From Marinicella meishanensis (GTDB lineage: Bacteria; Pseudomonadota; Gammaproteobacteria; Xanthomonadales; Marinicellaceae), in assembly GCF_019931145.1 (NCBI RefSeq), contig NZ_JAIOUV010000001.1, positions 434,001 through 498,000 of the forward strand: a stretch of DNA of 64,000 nt, written 5' to 3'. Position 1 is the stretch's first letter. The number at the start of each line of letters is the position of its first letter. Under the pieces are notes generated by a model that ran no database searches, was not told where the DNA came from, and worked only from the letters and a program-made list of their open reading frames with translations. The position numbers and the translations under genes were made by a program. Below are positions 53,258 to 63,633 of this stretch, piece after piece.

Positions 53258-54378
53258 ATTTTTTGATAGTTCGCACCCGGTAGTTTTTCAATCACACCAG
53301 CGAGCTCCATGATCAATAAATCAGAAGCCACATCACCACTGGTTAATTGAGTTCCTTCAACGATATCATCAAATGCGGTGGGATGATAGTCTAAATGCCT
53401 TAAAATGTGCTGTTGCGATTCGGAAAGCTTGATATCGGGTGTGCCGGTGCTTTTTTCAAGGCTTGATTCGTGCAGTTTGCTGCTCAGTTGGTCGGACAGC
53501 ATGTGGATGCCCGGTTCGATTTCCTGCAAGATGTCCGGTGCGGTCTCCACCAATTTGGCCCCTTGTTTGATCAAGGCATGACAGCCTTTGGCCAAGGGGT
53601 TGTGAATGCTGCCTGGAATGGCCATCACCGGCCGGTTGTATTCCATGCTCAAACGGGCGGTTATCAGGGTGCCACTTTTTTGCGCCGCTTCAACCACCAG
53701 GGTGCCCATCGACAAACCCGCGATGATGCGATTGCGGCGGGGAAAATGGTGGGCATGGGGCGGGGTGTCCAAAGGCAGTTCAGACACCACCGCGCCATGG
53801 TTGGTGATGGTTTGGGCCAGGGCTTTGTTCTGTTTGGGGTAGATGCTGTTGATGCCGGTGCCCATCACCGCCACCGTTTGACCGCCGGCAGCCACCGCCG
53901 CCTGATGGGCTTGGGTGTCTACGCCAATGGCCAGCCCACTGGTGATCACCAAACCCTGCCGGGCCAAATCATGGCAGAAATCCTGGGTGTTGTTCAAGCC
54001 CGCCTGGCTGGCGTTTCTGGAGCCCACCACCGCCAGTTGGGGCAACAACAAAACCGCTGGGTTGCCTTTCACATACAACAACAAAGGTGGGTCATTGATC
54101 AGTCGCAGCTGCGGGGGATACAGTGGGTCATCCACCGTCAGGATGTGGTTGTTTGGTTTCGACAACCACGTCAGTTCGGCCTCCAAGTCTTGGTCATTGG
54201 CTTGTCTGAGATACGATTTGGCGGCGGCGGGCAGGACCGCATCTGAGGGCAGGTTGTGCAGTTGACACACGGCTTCGGCATCACCACAGGCCTCCAGCAG
54301 TGGCTGGATTTTAACCCAACCAAGTCCAGGTGCACGTTGTAAGTGCAACCAGGACTTGATGTTGTTAAGTTCAGACAT
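53254..54378 (-). CDS. dprA: DNA processing protein DprA (Smf)
   Basis: A 374-residue cytoplasmic protein that loads RecA on incoming single-stranded DNA during natural transformation. The Rossmann core shows AVVGSRNASQAGLN, GLVITSGLAIGVDTQAH and AVMGTGINSIYPKQN, all conserved. PHAHHFPRRNRIIAGLS carries the RNR box. A C-terminal winged-helix-like domain (DIKLSESQQHILRHLDYHP) is present. Intact core and ends suggest the cell could be competent, though no pilus or com genes are in the window. Preceded by the LysM gene 26 bases upstream. Confidence 0.96.
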   Translation of the reverse strand: MSELNNIKSWLHLQRAPGLGWVKIQPLLEACGDAEAVCQLHNLPSDAVLPAAAKSYLRQANDQDLEAELTWLSKPNNHILTVDDPLYPPQLRLINDPPLLLYVKGNPAVLLLPQLAVVGSRNASQAGLNNTQDFCHDLARQGLVITSGLAIGVDTQAHQAAVAAGGQTVAVMGTGINSIYPKQNKALAQTITNHGAVVSELPLDTPPHAHHFPRRNRIIAGLSMGTLVVEAAQKSGTLITARLSMEYNRPVMAIPGSIHNPLAKGCHALIKQGAKLVETAPDILQEIEPGIHMLSDQLSSKLHESSLEKSTGTPDIKLSESQQHILRHLDYHPTAFDDIVEGTQLTSGDVASDLLIMELAGVIEKLPGANYQKI

Positions 54379-54404
54379 TCCCTGTCATTATATATGGGTA
54401 TGAC

Positions 54405-55613
54405 TTACGGCAGCTTGACGTAGTCGTACATTTTGATCGGACGGTTGCCTTCGGTGATGATGGCATAGCTGATGTTCTCAAAGGTTTTGAACACCATGAT
54501 GTGGCCAGCGTATTCCATGGGTAAAGTGACCATGGCTTTGGAAGGCTTGAACAAAGTTTTCAGGTCTTCCTTCGGATGCATTACATCATCGCGAATGGTG
54601 CGCTCTGGACTGTATACTGAGAACACATCGCCCACAGATACGCCTTGTGCCGAACCATTGCTGATGGCAATCACTTGCCGCCGTCCACTGCCAAACAGGG
54701 CATTGTTGAGGGCCACGACCCGGATGTTGTCGTCATTGACGGTGGCGCCTTTGGGCATGAAATAAGGATCAAAGTTGAAGTCGTCAAGCGGCAGGATCAA
54801 ATCGCCTTTTTTGACTTCGGTATCCACCTCAATGATGCGCAAGGTGTTGATGTCGTCGGTGCCGACACGGACCACTTCTGCCACCCCGGTATCGGCCACT
54901 TCATAGCCCAAGATTTTGACGTTTTCCCAGTAGGTGCGATCGATGTACTTCTTCCAAAACCGGGACAATACGGCGGAGGTGGTGTGGTCGGATGATTTGT
55001 GCCAATCAATGGACTCGATTTCATGGGTCTTGGAAGTTTCCCAAGGGTAATCGGTGGGCACTTCGCGATAAATCACGGTGGGCCGCACAATCGCCAGTCG
55101 GTCGCCCTGACGGGCATTTTTCAAATTGCGCACATAAACCAAATCACTGGTGGCAGAGACGTTGCGGTCTTCTTCAGCAGCCACCACATAAGGTGCCAAG
55201 TCGATGTCTTCTTTGTTCAATATGCGCAGCTTGCGCAAAAAGGGCTCGATGTCTTTCAGGGGGATGGTTTCAACCGCTTTATTCTTGTCCAGCTCCCGAA
55301 CCTGGGGACCCAGCTTTACGGTCGGGTGGGCGCGGTTGACGGTGATGGCTGGCTGACCATTCAGGTAAACCAAATTGAGCTGATCTCCCGGATAAATCAA
55401 ATGGGGGTTTTCAATTTGAGGGTTGGCATGCCAGATTTCTGGCCACAACCAAGGCGATTGCAAAAACACCGCAGAAATGTCCCATAAGGTGTCCCCTTTT
55501 TGGACCACATAGGTGTCTGGATGAGCAGGATTCAGTTCAACTTCTTGAGCCTGGGCAGACAAAACCAACCCGAGCAGTAACGCTATAATTAAATGTTGTT
55601 TTTTAAACATCAT
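54405..55613 (-). CDS. LysM-domain exported protein
   Basis: A 402-residue exported protein beginning at the ATG at 55613 (a second ATG is adjacent); AGGG lies 7 bases before it. Signal peptide MMFKKQHLIIALLLGLVLSAQA. A single LysM domain at about residues 35-85 (YVVQKGDTLWDISAVFL, NPHLIYPGDQLNLVYL) should bind peptidoglycan. The C-terminal part is a beta-rich domain of the LysM proteins encoded before dprA in many gammaproteobacteria. First gene of the run LysM-dprA-smg-topA-tsaC-waaA. Function unproven; a cell-wall-anchored periplasmic protein is likely. Confidence 0.88.
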   Translation of the reverse strand: MMFKKQHLIIALLLGLVLSAQAQEVELNPAHPDTYVVQKGDTLWDISAVFLQSPWLWPEIWHANPQIENPHLIYPGDQLNLVYLNGQPAITVNRAHPTVKLGPQVRELDKNKAVETIPLKDIEPFLRKLRILNKEDIDLAPYVVAAEEDRNVSATSDLVYVRNLKNARQGDRLAIVRPTVIYREVPTDYPWETSKTHEIESIDWHKSSDHTTSAVLSRFWKKYIDRTYWENVKILGYEVADTGVAEVVRVGTDDINTLRIIEVDTEVKKGDLILPLDDFNFDPYFMPKGATVNDDNIRVVALNNALFGSGRRQVIAISNGSAQGVSVGDVFSVYSPERTIRDDVMHPKEDLKTLFKPSKAMVTLPMEYAGHIMVFKTFENISYAIITEGNRPIKMYDYVKLP

Positions 55614-55879
55614 CGGCAAACCCTTGATTTTCCTAAAACTTTAGTTTAGCCATTTTAAGAATAAAATTAAACAAAAAATGTGATTCAAACGGCAAATTGC
55701 CGCAAAAAAGTGGATTTTACCCTTGATTGATTCATTTGTATCCAGCAATTTTCGCCGCCAACACAGCAAAAAAGTTTAAATTTCACAGGAAAAAACCGCC
55801 AATTTATTTCCATCTGAGCCAGAAAACTATAAGATGTGCCACTCACATTGCATTGCGAACAACCACTGTTTCTATAATA
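55614..55879. promoter_or_regulatory. Divergent LysM/def intergenic region
   Basis: 266 bases, AT-rich. It holds a perfect inverted repeat CGGCAA-A-TTGCCG at 55690-55702 (candidate operator) and several -10-like elements, including TATAAG near 55830 and TATAAT at 55873-55878, the latter touching the def start codon. No gene or RNA recognised. Confidence 0.4.
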
Positions 55880-56374
55880 ATGACTCAACTGAACATCTTG
55901 ACCCTGCCTGACTCAAGATTAAAAACCGTTGCCCAACCGATCCCACAAGTGACGGATGAAATCAGACAGTTGGCTGCGGACATGTTAGAAACCATGTATG
56001 CGGCACCAGGCATTGGTTTGGCCGCCACCCAAGTCGATCGCCACATCCAAATGGTGGTCATCGATGTGTCTGAAGACAAATCAGAACCCTTGGTCTTGAT
56101 CAATCCCGAAATCATCGAACGGGCTGGCATCCAAACCCACGAAGAAGGTTGCTTGTCGGTGCCGGGCATCTACGCCAAAGTCAAACGCGCGGATCAGGTG
56201 ATGATCAAATACCAAGACCTCGATGGGCAATGGCAAGAATTGCAAACCGAAGGTTTGTTGGCGGTGTGTATTCAACACGAACTGGATCATTTGAAGGGCA
56301 TAGTGTTCCTCGATCACTTGTCGGTTTTAAAACGAAAAATTGCATTGAAAAAATTGGCCAAATTACATGACTAA
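55880..56374 (+). CDS. def: Peptide deformylase
   Basis: A 164-residue iron/zinc enzyme that removes the formyl group from nascent N-termini. Three catalytic motifs are intact: GIGLAATQV (motif 1), EGCLSVPG (motif 2, metal Cys) and QHELDHLKG (motif 3, two metal His and catalytic Glu). The ATG at 55880 is fixed by the conserved N-terminus ([14 protein letters not shown]); no Shine-Dalgarno sequence precedes it. In most relatives def is followed by fmt, but here an exported protein gene overlaps its 3' end by 8 bases. Confidence 0.97.
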   Translation: MTQLNILTLPDSRLKTVAQPIPQVTDEIRQLAADMLETMYAAPGIGLAATQVDRHIQMVVIDVSEDKSEPLVLINPEIIERAGIQTHEEGCLSVPGIYAKVKRADQVMIKYQDLDGQWQELQTEGLLAVCIQHELDHLKGIVFLDHLSVLKRKIALKKLAKLHD

Positions 56375-57110
56375 AAACACCCTCATACTGGTATTGACCT
56401 TATTCATGGCTGGCTTGGCGCAGGCTGAAGAACCGGCGGCCAAGCCGCTGGAACGGTTCACCAAAAACATCACCATACAGCAAGCCACCCAAATCAAAAT
56501 CATCAACCATTACGGCGACATCCGCATCCGCAAAGCCGATGACGATCAATTCATCTTTCATGGTGTGGCCCAAGCGCAAGCCAGCCAACAAGTCAGTCTG
56601 GATGTCCAGCAAGACAAAGACCTGACGGTGTTCACGGTGCAGTACAGCGATCCGGCCAACACCAACCAATTGGACCGTTTTGATTTGGCCCTGGTGGTAC
56701 CCCCGCTGGTGGCCTTGGACATCGAAATTGAAAATGGCAAACTCAGCACCAAAGGATTGGGCAGCGCCGTCAGGGTGCGATCTGACAGCGCCGATTTGCA
56801 GGTCAAAACCTCTGGACCGGTGGACTTATACACGAAACAAGGGGCCATCGAGTTGTCCATCAAACCGGTGACCAGCAAAATCCAAAGTCAAATTCAAACC
56901 CACCAGGGTGTGGTCAGTGTGATTTTTTATGATGACTTGCCGCGGTTTGAAATCAACACAGGCAGTCATGTCACCAGCAATTCAGTGCCGGTGTTACAAA
57001 GCTTGAGCACCCAACAACGGACTGCCTATTATGGTGACATCAATAACAACCATCATTTGTCGGTGAAAACCGACACCGGCCAAATCAGTCTGATTGATTT
57101 GGCCCATTAA
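56367..57110 (+). CDS. Exported DUF4097-like beta-helix protein
   Basis: A 247-residue protein with signal peptide [20 protein letters not shown]. The mature part is a run of short beta strands with a stacking pattern ([61 protein letters not shown] cut into short turns), the signature of the DUF4097/putative adhesin family. No catalytic residues. Overlaps def by 8 bases and is followed after 27 bases by another exported protein, so the three form one plus-strand unit. Function unknown. Confidence 0.7.
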   Translation: MTKNTLILVLTLFMAGLAQAEEPAAKPLERFTKNITIQQATQIKIINHYGDIRIRKADDDQFIFHGVAQAQASQQVSLDVQQDKDLTVFTVQYSDPANTNQLDRFDLALVVPPLVALDIEIENGKLSTKGLGSAVRVRSDSADLQVKTSGPVDLYTKQGAIELSIKPVTSKIQSQIQTHQGVVSVIFYDDLPRFEINTGSHVTSNSVPVLQSLSTQQRTAYYGDINNNHHLSVKTDTGQISLIDLAH

Positions 57111-57137
57111 CAGCAACCAAAAAGAGAGGAAGTAATT

Positions 57138-60011
57138 TTGAAACATAAAACCAACTTAAAAACCGCCTTGGTCGGCTTGACTTGCTTGTTGGGCAGTCAG
57201 CTTGCCGGGGCCGAACCGGTCACGCGCTATGGCGCAGACTCCGTGGGTGATGTGGTGTATCCCGTCACCGTCACCGTCAACCTGAAAAATGGCACCAAGC
57301 CCAATGTCTGGCAACCAGGTGATCCGATCAAAGAGATCCCCTTGCGTTTTCGTCGGCCCAAAGATTGGGAGCGGCCAGCCGCCAAAGACCGTGGATTTGG
57401 CGTCGATCCATTGGCCGTGAAACAGTGGAGTGTTCAACAAGAGAACACCGAAGGGGCCATTTTTGACAGCACCATTGTCAACGTCGATGGCTTGGGCTTC
57501 ACCGGGGTGAACCCTTCTGACACCAATGGTGACATCGGTATTGATCACTACATCCAATCCATCAACAACGGCTCCAGTTCCGGTATTTTGATTTTGAACA
57601 AAGCCGATGGCACCACCGCAGCTTCCTTTGTGCTGGATGACATTGCGGCGGGTTCCGGCACCGGTTGTGGCGCGGGTACGGGTGACCCCATCATCATGTA
57701 CGATCAATTCGTTGACAACGGAGTGGGCAACCCCATCGGTCGTTGGGTGTTGACCGAATTCACCGGCAACTCACTGTGTATTTACATTTCACAAACCCAC
57801 GATCCCATTGGACCAACCGATTTGAGTACTTGGTATTTGTATGAGTTCATCTCAGATTCTGGTGGTTTGCCTGATTACCCCAAATTTGGGGTGTGGCGTG
57901 ATGCCTATTACATGGGTGCCAATGAAAGCAATCGTCAATATGCGTTTGACCGTGACAACATGATCAACGGTGCCCCGGCCCGTGGTTACCAGGTGTTTGC
58001 CACCGTTGGTTTGCCTGGCTTTGGATTCCAGCACTTGATGCCTGCAGATGGTGACGGCAACACCTTGCCGCCAGCCGGTGCGCCCGGAATATTCATGCGC
58101 CACCGCGATGCCCAATACCATGGTGATCCAGGTGGCACCCCTGACCGCTTGGAAATTTGGGAGTTCACCACCGACTTTGATACCCCAGCCAACAGTGCCA
58201 TCACCGGACCGATCAACATCGATGTGTCCGATTTTGACACCAACCTGGGTGGTACCAACTTCGGTGACCTGTCGGTACCACAACCCGATGGCGCCACCAA
58301 CCTGTTCCCACTGAAGCAGCCTTTGATGTGGCGGGTTCAACACCAGACCATTTTGGGTAAACAATATTTGGTGGGTAACATGACCACCGATGTGAATGGC
58401 AATGACTACCACGGTGTCCGCTGGTGGGTGCTGGAACGTCCAGAAGCTTCAATCAGTGGTGCTGATTGGGTGTTGTCTGATGAAGGCACCTACACCTCAG
58501 GTGATGGCATCACCACTGGGGATGGTGTACACCGCTGGATGGCTTCTGCGGCCATGGATTCGTCAGGTAATTTGGCCATTGGTTACAACACCTCAGCAGT
58601 CACTGGCAACAACAACTCAGCTGCTGACGTGTATGCCGGCATGCGCTATGCCGGACGGCTGTTCACCGATCCCGCGGGCACCATGCCCCGTGGTGAAAAC
58701 TCCATCATTGAGGGCAGCGCCTCCAATTCATCCGGTCGTTATGGTGACTACACGTCCATCAGCGTGGATCCGGTAGACGGCTGTACCTTCTGGTATACCG
58801 CCCAGTACAACACCTCTGGCAACTGGTCAACCCGCGTGGCTTCATTCAAGTTTGCCGCTTGTGGTGAACCTGGCTTTGCCTTGTCATCATTGGCTGGCGA
58901 CCAAGCATTTTGTACCTTGGGTGGTGATGTGGATTTCGATCCACAAATTGATGTGTTGTCAGTCAATGGATTTGTTGATCCTGTGACTCTGGCATTCAAC
59001 CCCGCTTTGCCAACCGGTTTCTCAGGCTCGTTCGTGACCAACCCCGTCACACCAGGTAACAGCACCGATGCCAACATCGACATTTCCTCGGCTTCAGCCG
59101 CCCCAGGCGACTACACCCTGATCGTGGAAGGCACCAGTGGCATGTTGACCGGTCAGTTGGCCTTCGATGTGTCGATTTATGATGACGTGCCACAAGTGGG
59201 CACCACCTTGACTGCACCAGCCGATGGCGCCAATGGCATAGCCACCAGCGGTGCGGTGTTGTCATGGGCCGATGGTGGCAGTTCGGTGACCGAGTACTTT
59301 GTTGAAGTGGCCACCGATGCGGCCTTCACCAATGTGGTTGAGTCAGCAACGGTCTCCAGCACGTCTTATCAGTTGACCAATGGCTTGATGAGCAACACCC
59401 AATACTTCTGGCGGGTGACCACTGTGAACTTGTGTGGTTCAGGGGTCACGTCAGCGGCCTTCTCATTTACATCGGCCAATGAAATTTGTTTGGTACAAAA
59501 CTTCTCCATCCCTGACAATGATCCTGCTGGGGTCGACATGCAGTTGGTGGTGGGCGATGCCGGCAACATTTTGGACCTGTTGGTTGAAGTCAAAGCCGAT
59601 CACACTTGGGTGGGCGATTTGATCTTCACTTTGACCCATGAAGACACCGGTACTGCGGTGACCTTGATGGATCGACCTGGCTTTACCGGCACCGGCTTCG
59701 GTTGTGGTAACGACAACGTAGATGCCATCTTTGATGACGCCAGTGGTTTGCCAGTTGAAAGTGAATGTGCGGCGACACCACCAGCCATTGGCGGTGTGGT
59801 TCAACCCCAACAAGCCTTGTCAGCCTTCATCGGTGAAGACATCGGTGGTACTTGGACCTTGAATGCCAATGACAACGCCGGCTTTGACACCGGACAGTTG
59901 ACCTCACTGTGTTTGATTCCATCGGTGGAAGATCCTTGTGATCCAGCGCCTCCGGTTGGTGATCCAGACGTGATCTGGTTCAATGGCTTCCAGTGTGTGC
60001 AAACACCCTGA
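57138..60011 (+). CDS. Exported protein with Fn3-like and P-domain, no protease domain seen
   Basis: A 957-residue exported protein. The start is the TTG at 57138, fixed by a strong GAGAGGAAG ribosome site 9 bases upstream and a signal peptide (KTALVGLTCLLGSQLAGA). Residues about 120-575 are Gly/Asn/Asp-rich beta repeats of propeller type. Residues about 690-775 resemble an Fn3 domain (ATSGAVLSWADGG; SNTQYFWRVTTV). About 783-935 is a proprotein-convertase P-domain (FSIPDNDPAG, HTWVGDLIFTLTHEDTG, IGGTWTLNANDNAG). No catalytic Asp/His/Ser triad was seen, so the P-domain is not attached to a convertase here. It ends DVIWFNGFQCVQTP, a variant of the DGFE-type tail. Confidence 0.85.
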   Translation: MKHKTNLKTALVGLTCLLGSQLAGAEPVTRYGADSVGDVVYPVTVTVNLKNGTKPNVWQPGDPIKEIPLRFRRPKDWERPAAKDRGFGVDPLAVKQWSVQQENTEGAIFDSTIVNVDGLGFTGVNPSDTNGDIGIDHYIQSINNGSSSGILILNKADGTTAASFVLDDIAAGSGTGCGAGTGDPIIMYDQFVDNGVGNPIGRWVLTEFTGNSLCIYISQTHDPIGPTDLSTWYLYEFISDSGGLPDYPKFGVWRDAYYMGANESNRQYAFDRDNMINGAPARGYQVFATVGLPGFGFQHLMPADGDGNTLPPAGAPGIFMRHRDAQYHGDPGGTPDRLEIWEFTTDFDTPANSAITGPINIDVSDFDTNLGGTNFGDLSVPQPDGATNLFPLKQPLMWRVQHQTILGKQYLVGNMTTDVNGNDYHGVRWWVLERPEASISGADWVLSDEGTYTSGDGITTGDGVHRWMASAAMDSSGNLAIGYNTSAVTGNNNSAADVYAGMRYAGRLFTDPAGTMPRGENSIIEGSASNSSGRYGDYTSISVDPVDGCTFWYTAQYNTSGNWSTRVASFKFAACGEPGFALSSLAGDQAFCTLGGDVDFDPQIDVLSVNGFVDPVTLAFNPALPTGFSGSFVTNPVTPGNSTDANIDISSASAAPGDYTLIVEGTSGMLTGQLAFDVSIYDDVPQVGTTLTAPADGANGIATSGAVLSWADGGSSVTEYFVEVATDAAFTNVVESATVSSTSYQLTNGLMSNTQYFWRVTTVNLCGSGVTSAAFSFTSANEICLVQNFSIPDNDPAGVDMQLVVGDAGNILDLLVEVKADHTWVGDLIFTLTHEDTGTAVTLMDRPGFTGTGFGCGNDNVDAIFDDASGLPVESECAATPPAIGGVVQPQQALSAFIGEDIGGTWTLNANDNAGFDTGQLTSLCLIPSVEDPCDPAPPVGDPDVIWFNGFQCVQTP

Positions 60012-60026
60012 ATCAGAGCCACTCTT

Positions 60027-60078
60027 GGGGTCAACGTGACCCCATAAAAAAACCCCAGTTTCGACTGGGGTTTTTTTG
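60027..60078 (+). terminator. Tandem hairpins, bidirectional intrinsic terminator
   Basis: GGGGTCA-ACG-TGACCCC (60027-60043) is followed by CCCCAGT / ACTGGGG arms flanked by A7 and T7. The second hairpin works on both strands and serves the P-domain gene and the convergent purA operon. Confidence 0.85.
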
Positions 60079-60118
60079 TGGCCAAGTGAAACTCAGCCGG
60101 TGATCAACGGTGTGTGTT

Positions 60119-61580
<1,462 letters not shown>

Positions 61581-61584
<4 letters not shown>

Positions 61585-62450
61585 TTGGGGTTTTTCTCGC
61601 GGAAATATTTAAAGAATTCTGAGTTGGGGTCCAACACCATCACATTGCCAGTCCCATGGCGGAAACTGTTGGCATAAGCCTCCAAACTTCTGACAAAGGC
61701 GTAAAACTCGGGATTCTGGTTGTGGCTTTCGGCAAACAATTTGGTGGCTTCGGCATCGCCCTCACCTCGCATCACGGCGGCCCTTTGCTCGGCATCGGCA
61801 ATCATGATTTGAATGCGTTTGTCGGTGTTGGCGCGGATGTTGATGGCCTCTTTGCGCCCATTGGAGCGGTGTTCGGCCGCTTCCACCAACCGTTCGGAGC
61901 GCATGCGGTTGTAAACCGATTCATTGACCGACTGATCCAGGTTGATTTGTTTGATTCTCACATCCACAATTTCCACCCCATAAGGCGCCGAACGGGTTTT
62001 CATTTGGCTGCGCAAATTTTCCATCAGTTCGATCCGTTGGGTCGAAATGGCTTGGTCCAGGGTGCGGACAGAAAACTCTTCTTGCAGGGCGTTTTTGATC
62101 ACGCCGGTCAAGTTGGCATTGGCTTTGGCAATCAAGCCGCCATTCGAGGTATAGAACTGCTTGACGTCTTGGATCTTCCACTTCACGTAGTAATCCACCA
62201 TCAGGTATTCGTTGTCGGTGTTGAACACGCGTTCTGGGGCATTGTCCAGGGTTTGGATGCGGCTGTCGAATTTAACGATGTTGTTGACGATCGGCATTTT
62301 CACATGCAGACCAGGCTCGTAGCCGGCTTGGACCACCTCACCAAAGCGCAGTTTAACCGCCGTTTCTCGTTCGTTGATGGCGAACAAAAACAGGCTGGCC
62401 AAGAAGGCCATGACCAATAAGGTGATGAGCAGAGCAATCATTTTATTCAT
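61581..62450 (-). CDS. hflC: HflC, FtsH-modulating SPFH protein
   Basis: A 289-residue inner-membrane protein that forms the HflKC cage around FtsH and limits degradation of certain membrane proteins. One N-terminal helix (ALLITLLVMAFLASLFLFAI), the SPFH/band-7 domain (RETAVKLRFGEVVQAGYEPGLHVKMP), and a helical coiled-coil (RRQ/EAAEHRSNGRKEAINIRA) with the conserved EGDAEA segment near residue 235 are present. ATG at 62450, 3 bases after the hflK stop. Confidence 0.97.
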
Positions 62451-62452
62451 GG

Positions 62453-63616
62453 TTATCGGCCCCTCCCACGGCGGGTGTTGCGGTTGGATTGGTTGTTGCC
62501 ACCGGCAGGCAGTTGCGACATGTCAGGTGTGACCACGGTGGTGCCCAGATCCAATGGTCGGTTGTCGGTGATTCGGGGTTGGTTCTTCATCAATTGGTCC
62601 AACGGCAAATACATCATGCTGTTGCCTGAATCTTGGTCCATGATGACTTTGGAGGTGTCGCCCAGGACGCTTTCCATGGTTTCCAGGAACAGGCGTTGGC
62701 GGGTCACCTCTGGGGCCAGCTCATACTGTTCGCGCAGCAGATTAAAGCGATCGGCTTTACCGGCGGCCTCAGCGATGATGGCTTCTTTGTAGGCTTCGGC
62801 TTCCTGGATGATTTTCAGCACCCGACCTTCGGCCTCTGGAATGCGGTCATTGGTATACTCGTTGGCTTGGTTGATGAAGGTTTTTTGGTCCTCACGGGCT
62901 TTGACCACGTCATCAAAGGCTTCTTTGACGTTGATCGGCGGATGCACTTCGGTGATGTTCACTTGGGTCAATTCAATGCCGGTTTTGTAGTCATTCAGCA
63001 TTTGCTGGATCTCGTCCCTGGCTTGTTGGTTCACCGCGGTGCGGTTTTCGTTGATGATGAAGTCCAAGGTGCGGGTACCGGCCACTTGGCGCATCACACT
63101 TTCGGCCACTTGGCGCACGGTGTTTTGCGGACTGGCCACACTGAACAGATAGTCATTGACCCGCTCTTCATCGATGCGGTATTGGATTGAATAATCGATT
63201 TCAATCAGGTTTTTGTCTTCGGTCAACATCTGCCCGGAATTGTCTTCTTGGCGGATGGTTTCGACGTTCACCCGATACACTTCGGCAAAGGGTCGGGGCA
63301 GGGTGAAGCGCAAGCCCGGTTGCATGGTGTGAGAGTATTTCCCAAACACCAGCACCACGCCGCGTTCGGCTTGTTGAATCTGATAGGCGGCGCTGTACAA
63401 GGCCAGCACCAACAAACCGATGATCAAAGCCAGCACCGGTCCCGATGAGCTTTTGTTGTTGCCTGAGCCGCCCATGCCCAAGGCACGTTTGATGGAGTTG
63501 AACAAATCACTGAGGATTTGATCAAACTCAGGTGGTTTGTTGCCACCGGGTCGGTTGGGGCCGTTGTTGGGCCGGTTGCCGCCCGGTTGTTGATTGCCAG
63601 GTTCATTCCAAGGCAT
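62453..63616 (-). CDS. hflK: HflK, FtsH-modulating SPFH protein
   Basis: A 387-residue partner of HflC. The N-terminus is Gly/Pro/Asn-rich (NQQPGGNRPNNGPNRPG) and contains the WNEPG opening typical of HflK. One transmembrane helix at about residues 65-83 (VLALIIGLLVLALYSAAY) is followed by the band-7 domain (ERGVVLVFGKYSHTMQPGL). ATG 63616 has AGGAG 7 bases upstream. The tail is Arg/Asn-rich. Same operon as hflX, hflC, DUF2065 and purA. Confidence 0.97.
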   Translation of the reverse strand: MPWNEPGNQQPGGNRPNNGPNRPGGNKPPEFDQILSDLFNSIKRALGMGGSGNNKSSSGPVLALIIGLLVLALYSAAYQIQQAERGVVLVFGKYSHTMQPGLRFTLPRPFAEVYRVNVETIRQEDNSGQMLTEDKNLIEIDYSIQYRIDEERVNDYLFSVASPQNTVRQVAESVMRQVAGTRTLDFIINENRTAVNQQARDEIQQMLNDYKTGIELTQVNITEVHPPINVKEAFDDVVKAREDQKTFINQANEYTNDRIPEAEGRVLKIIQEAEAYKEAIIAEAAGKADRFNLLREQYELAPEVTRQRLFLETMESVLGDTSKVIMDQDSGNSMMYLPLDQLMKNQPRITDNRPLDLGTTVVTPDMSQLPAGGNNQSNRNTRRGRGR

Positions 63617-63633
63617 GCATGTTCTCCTGTAAT

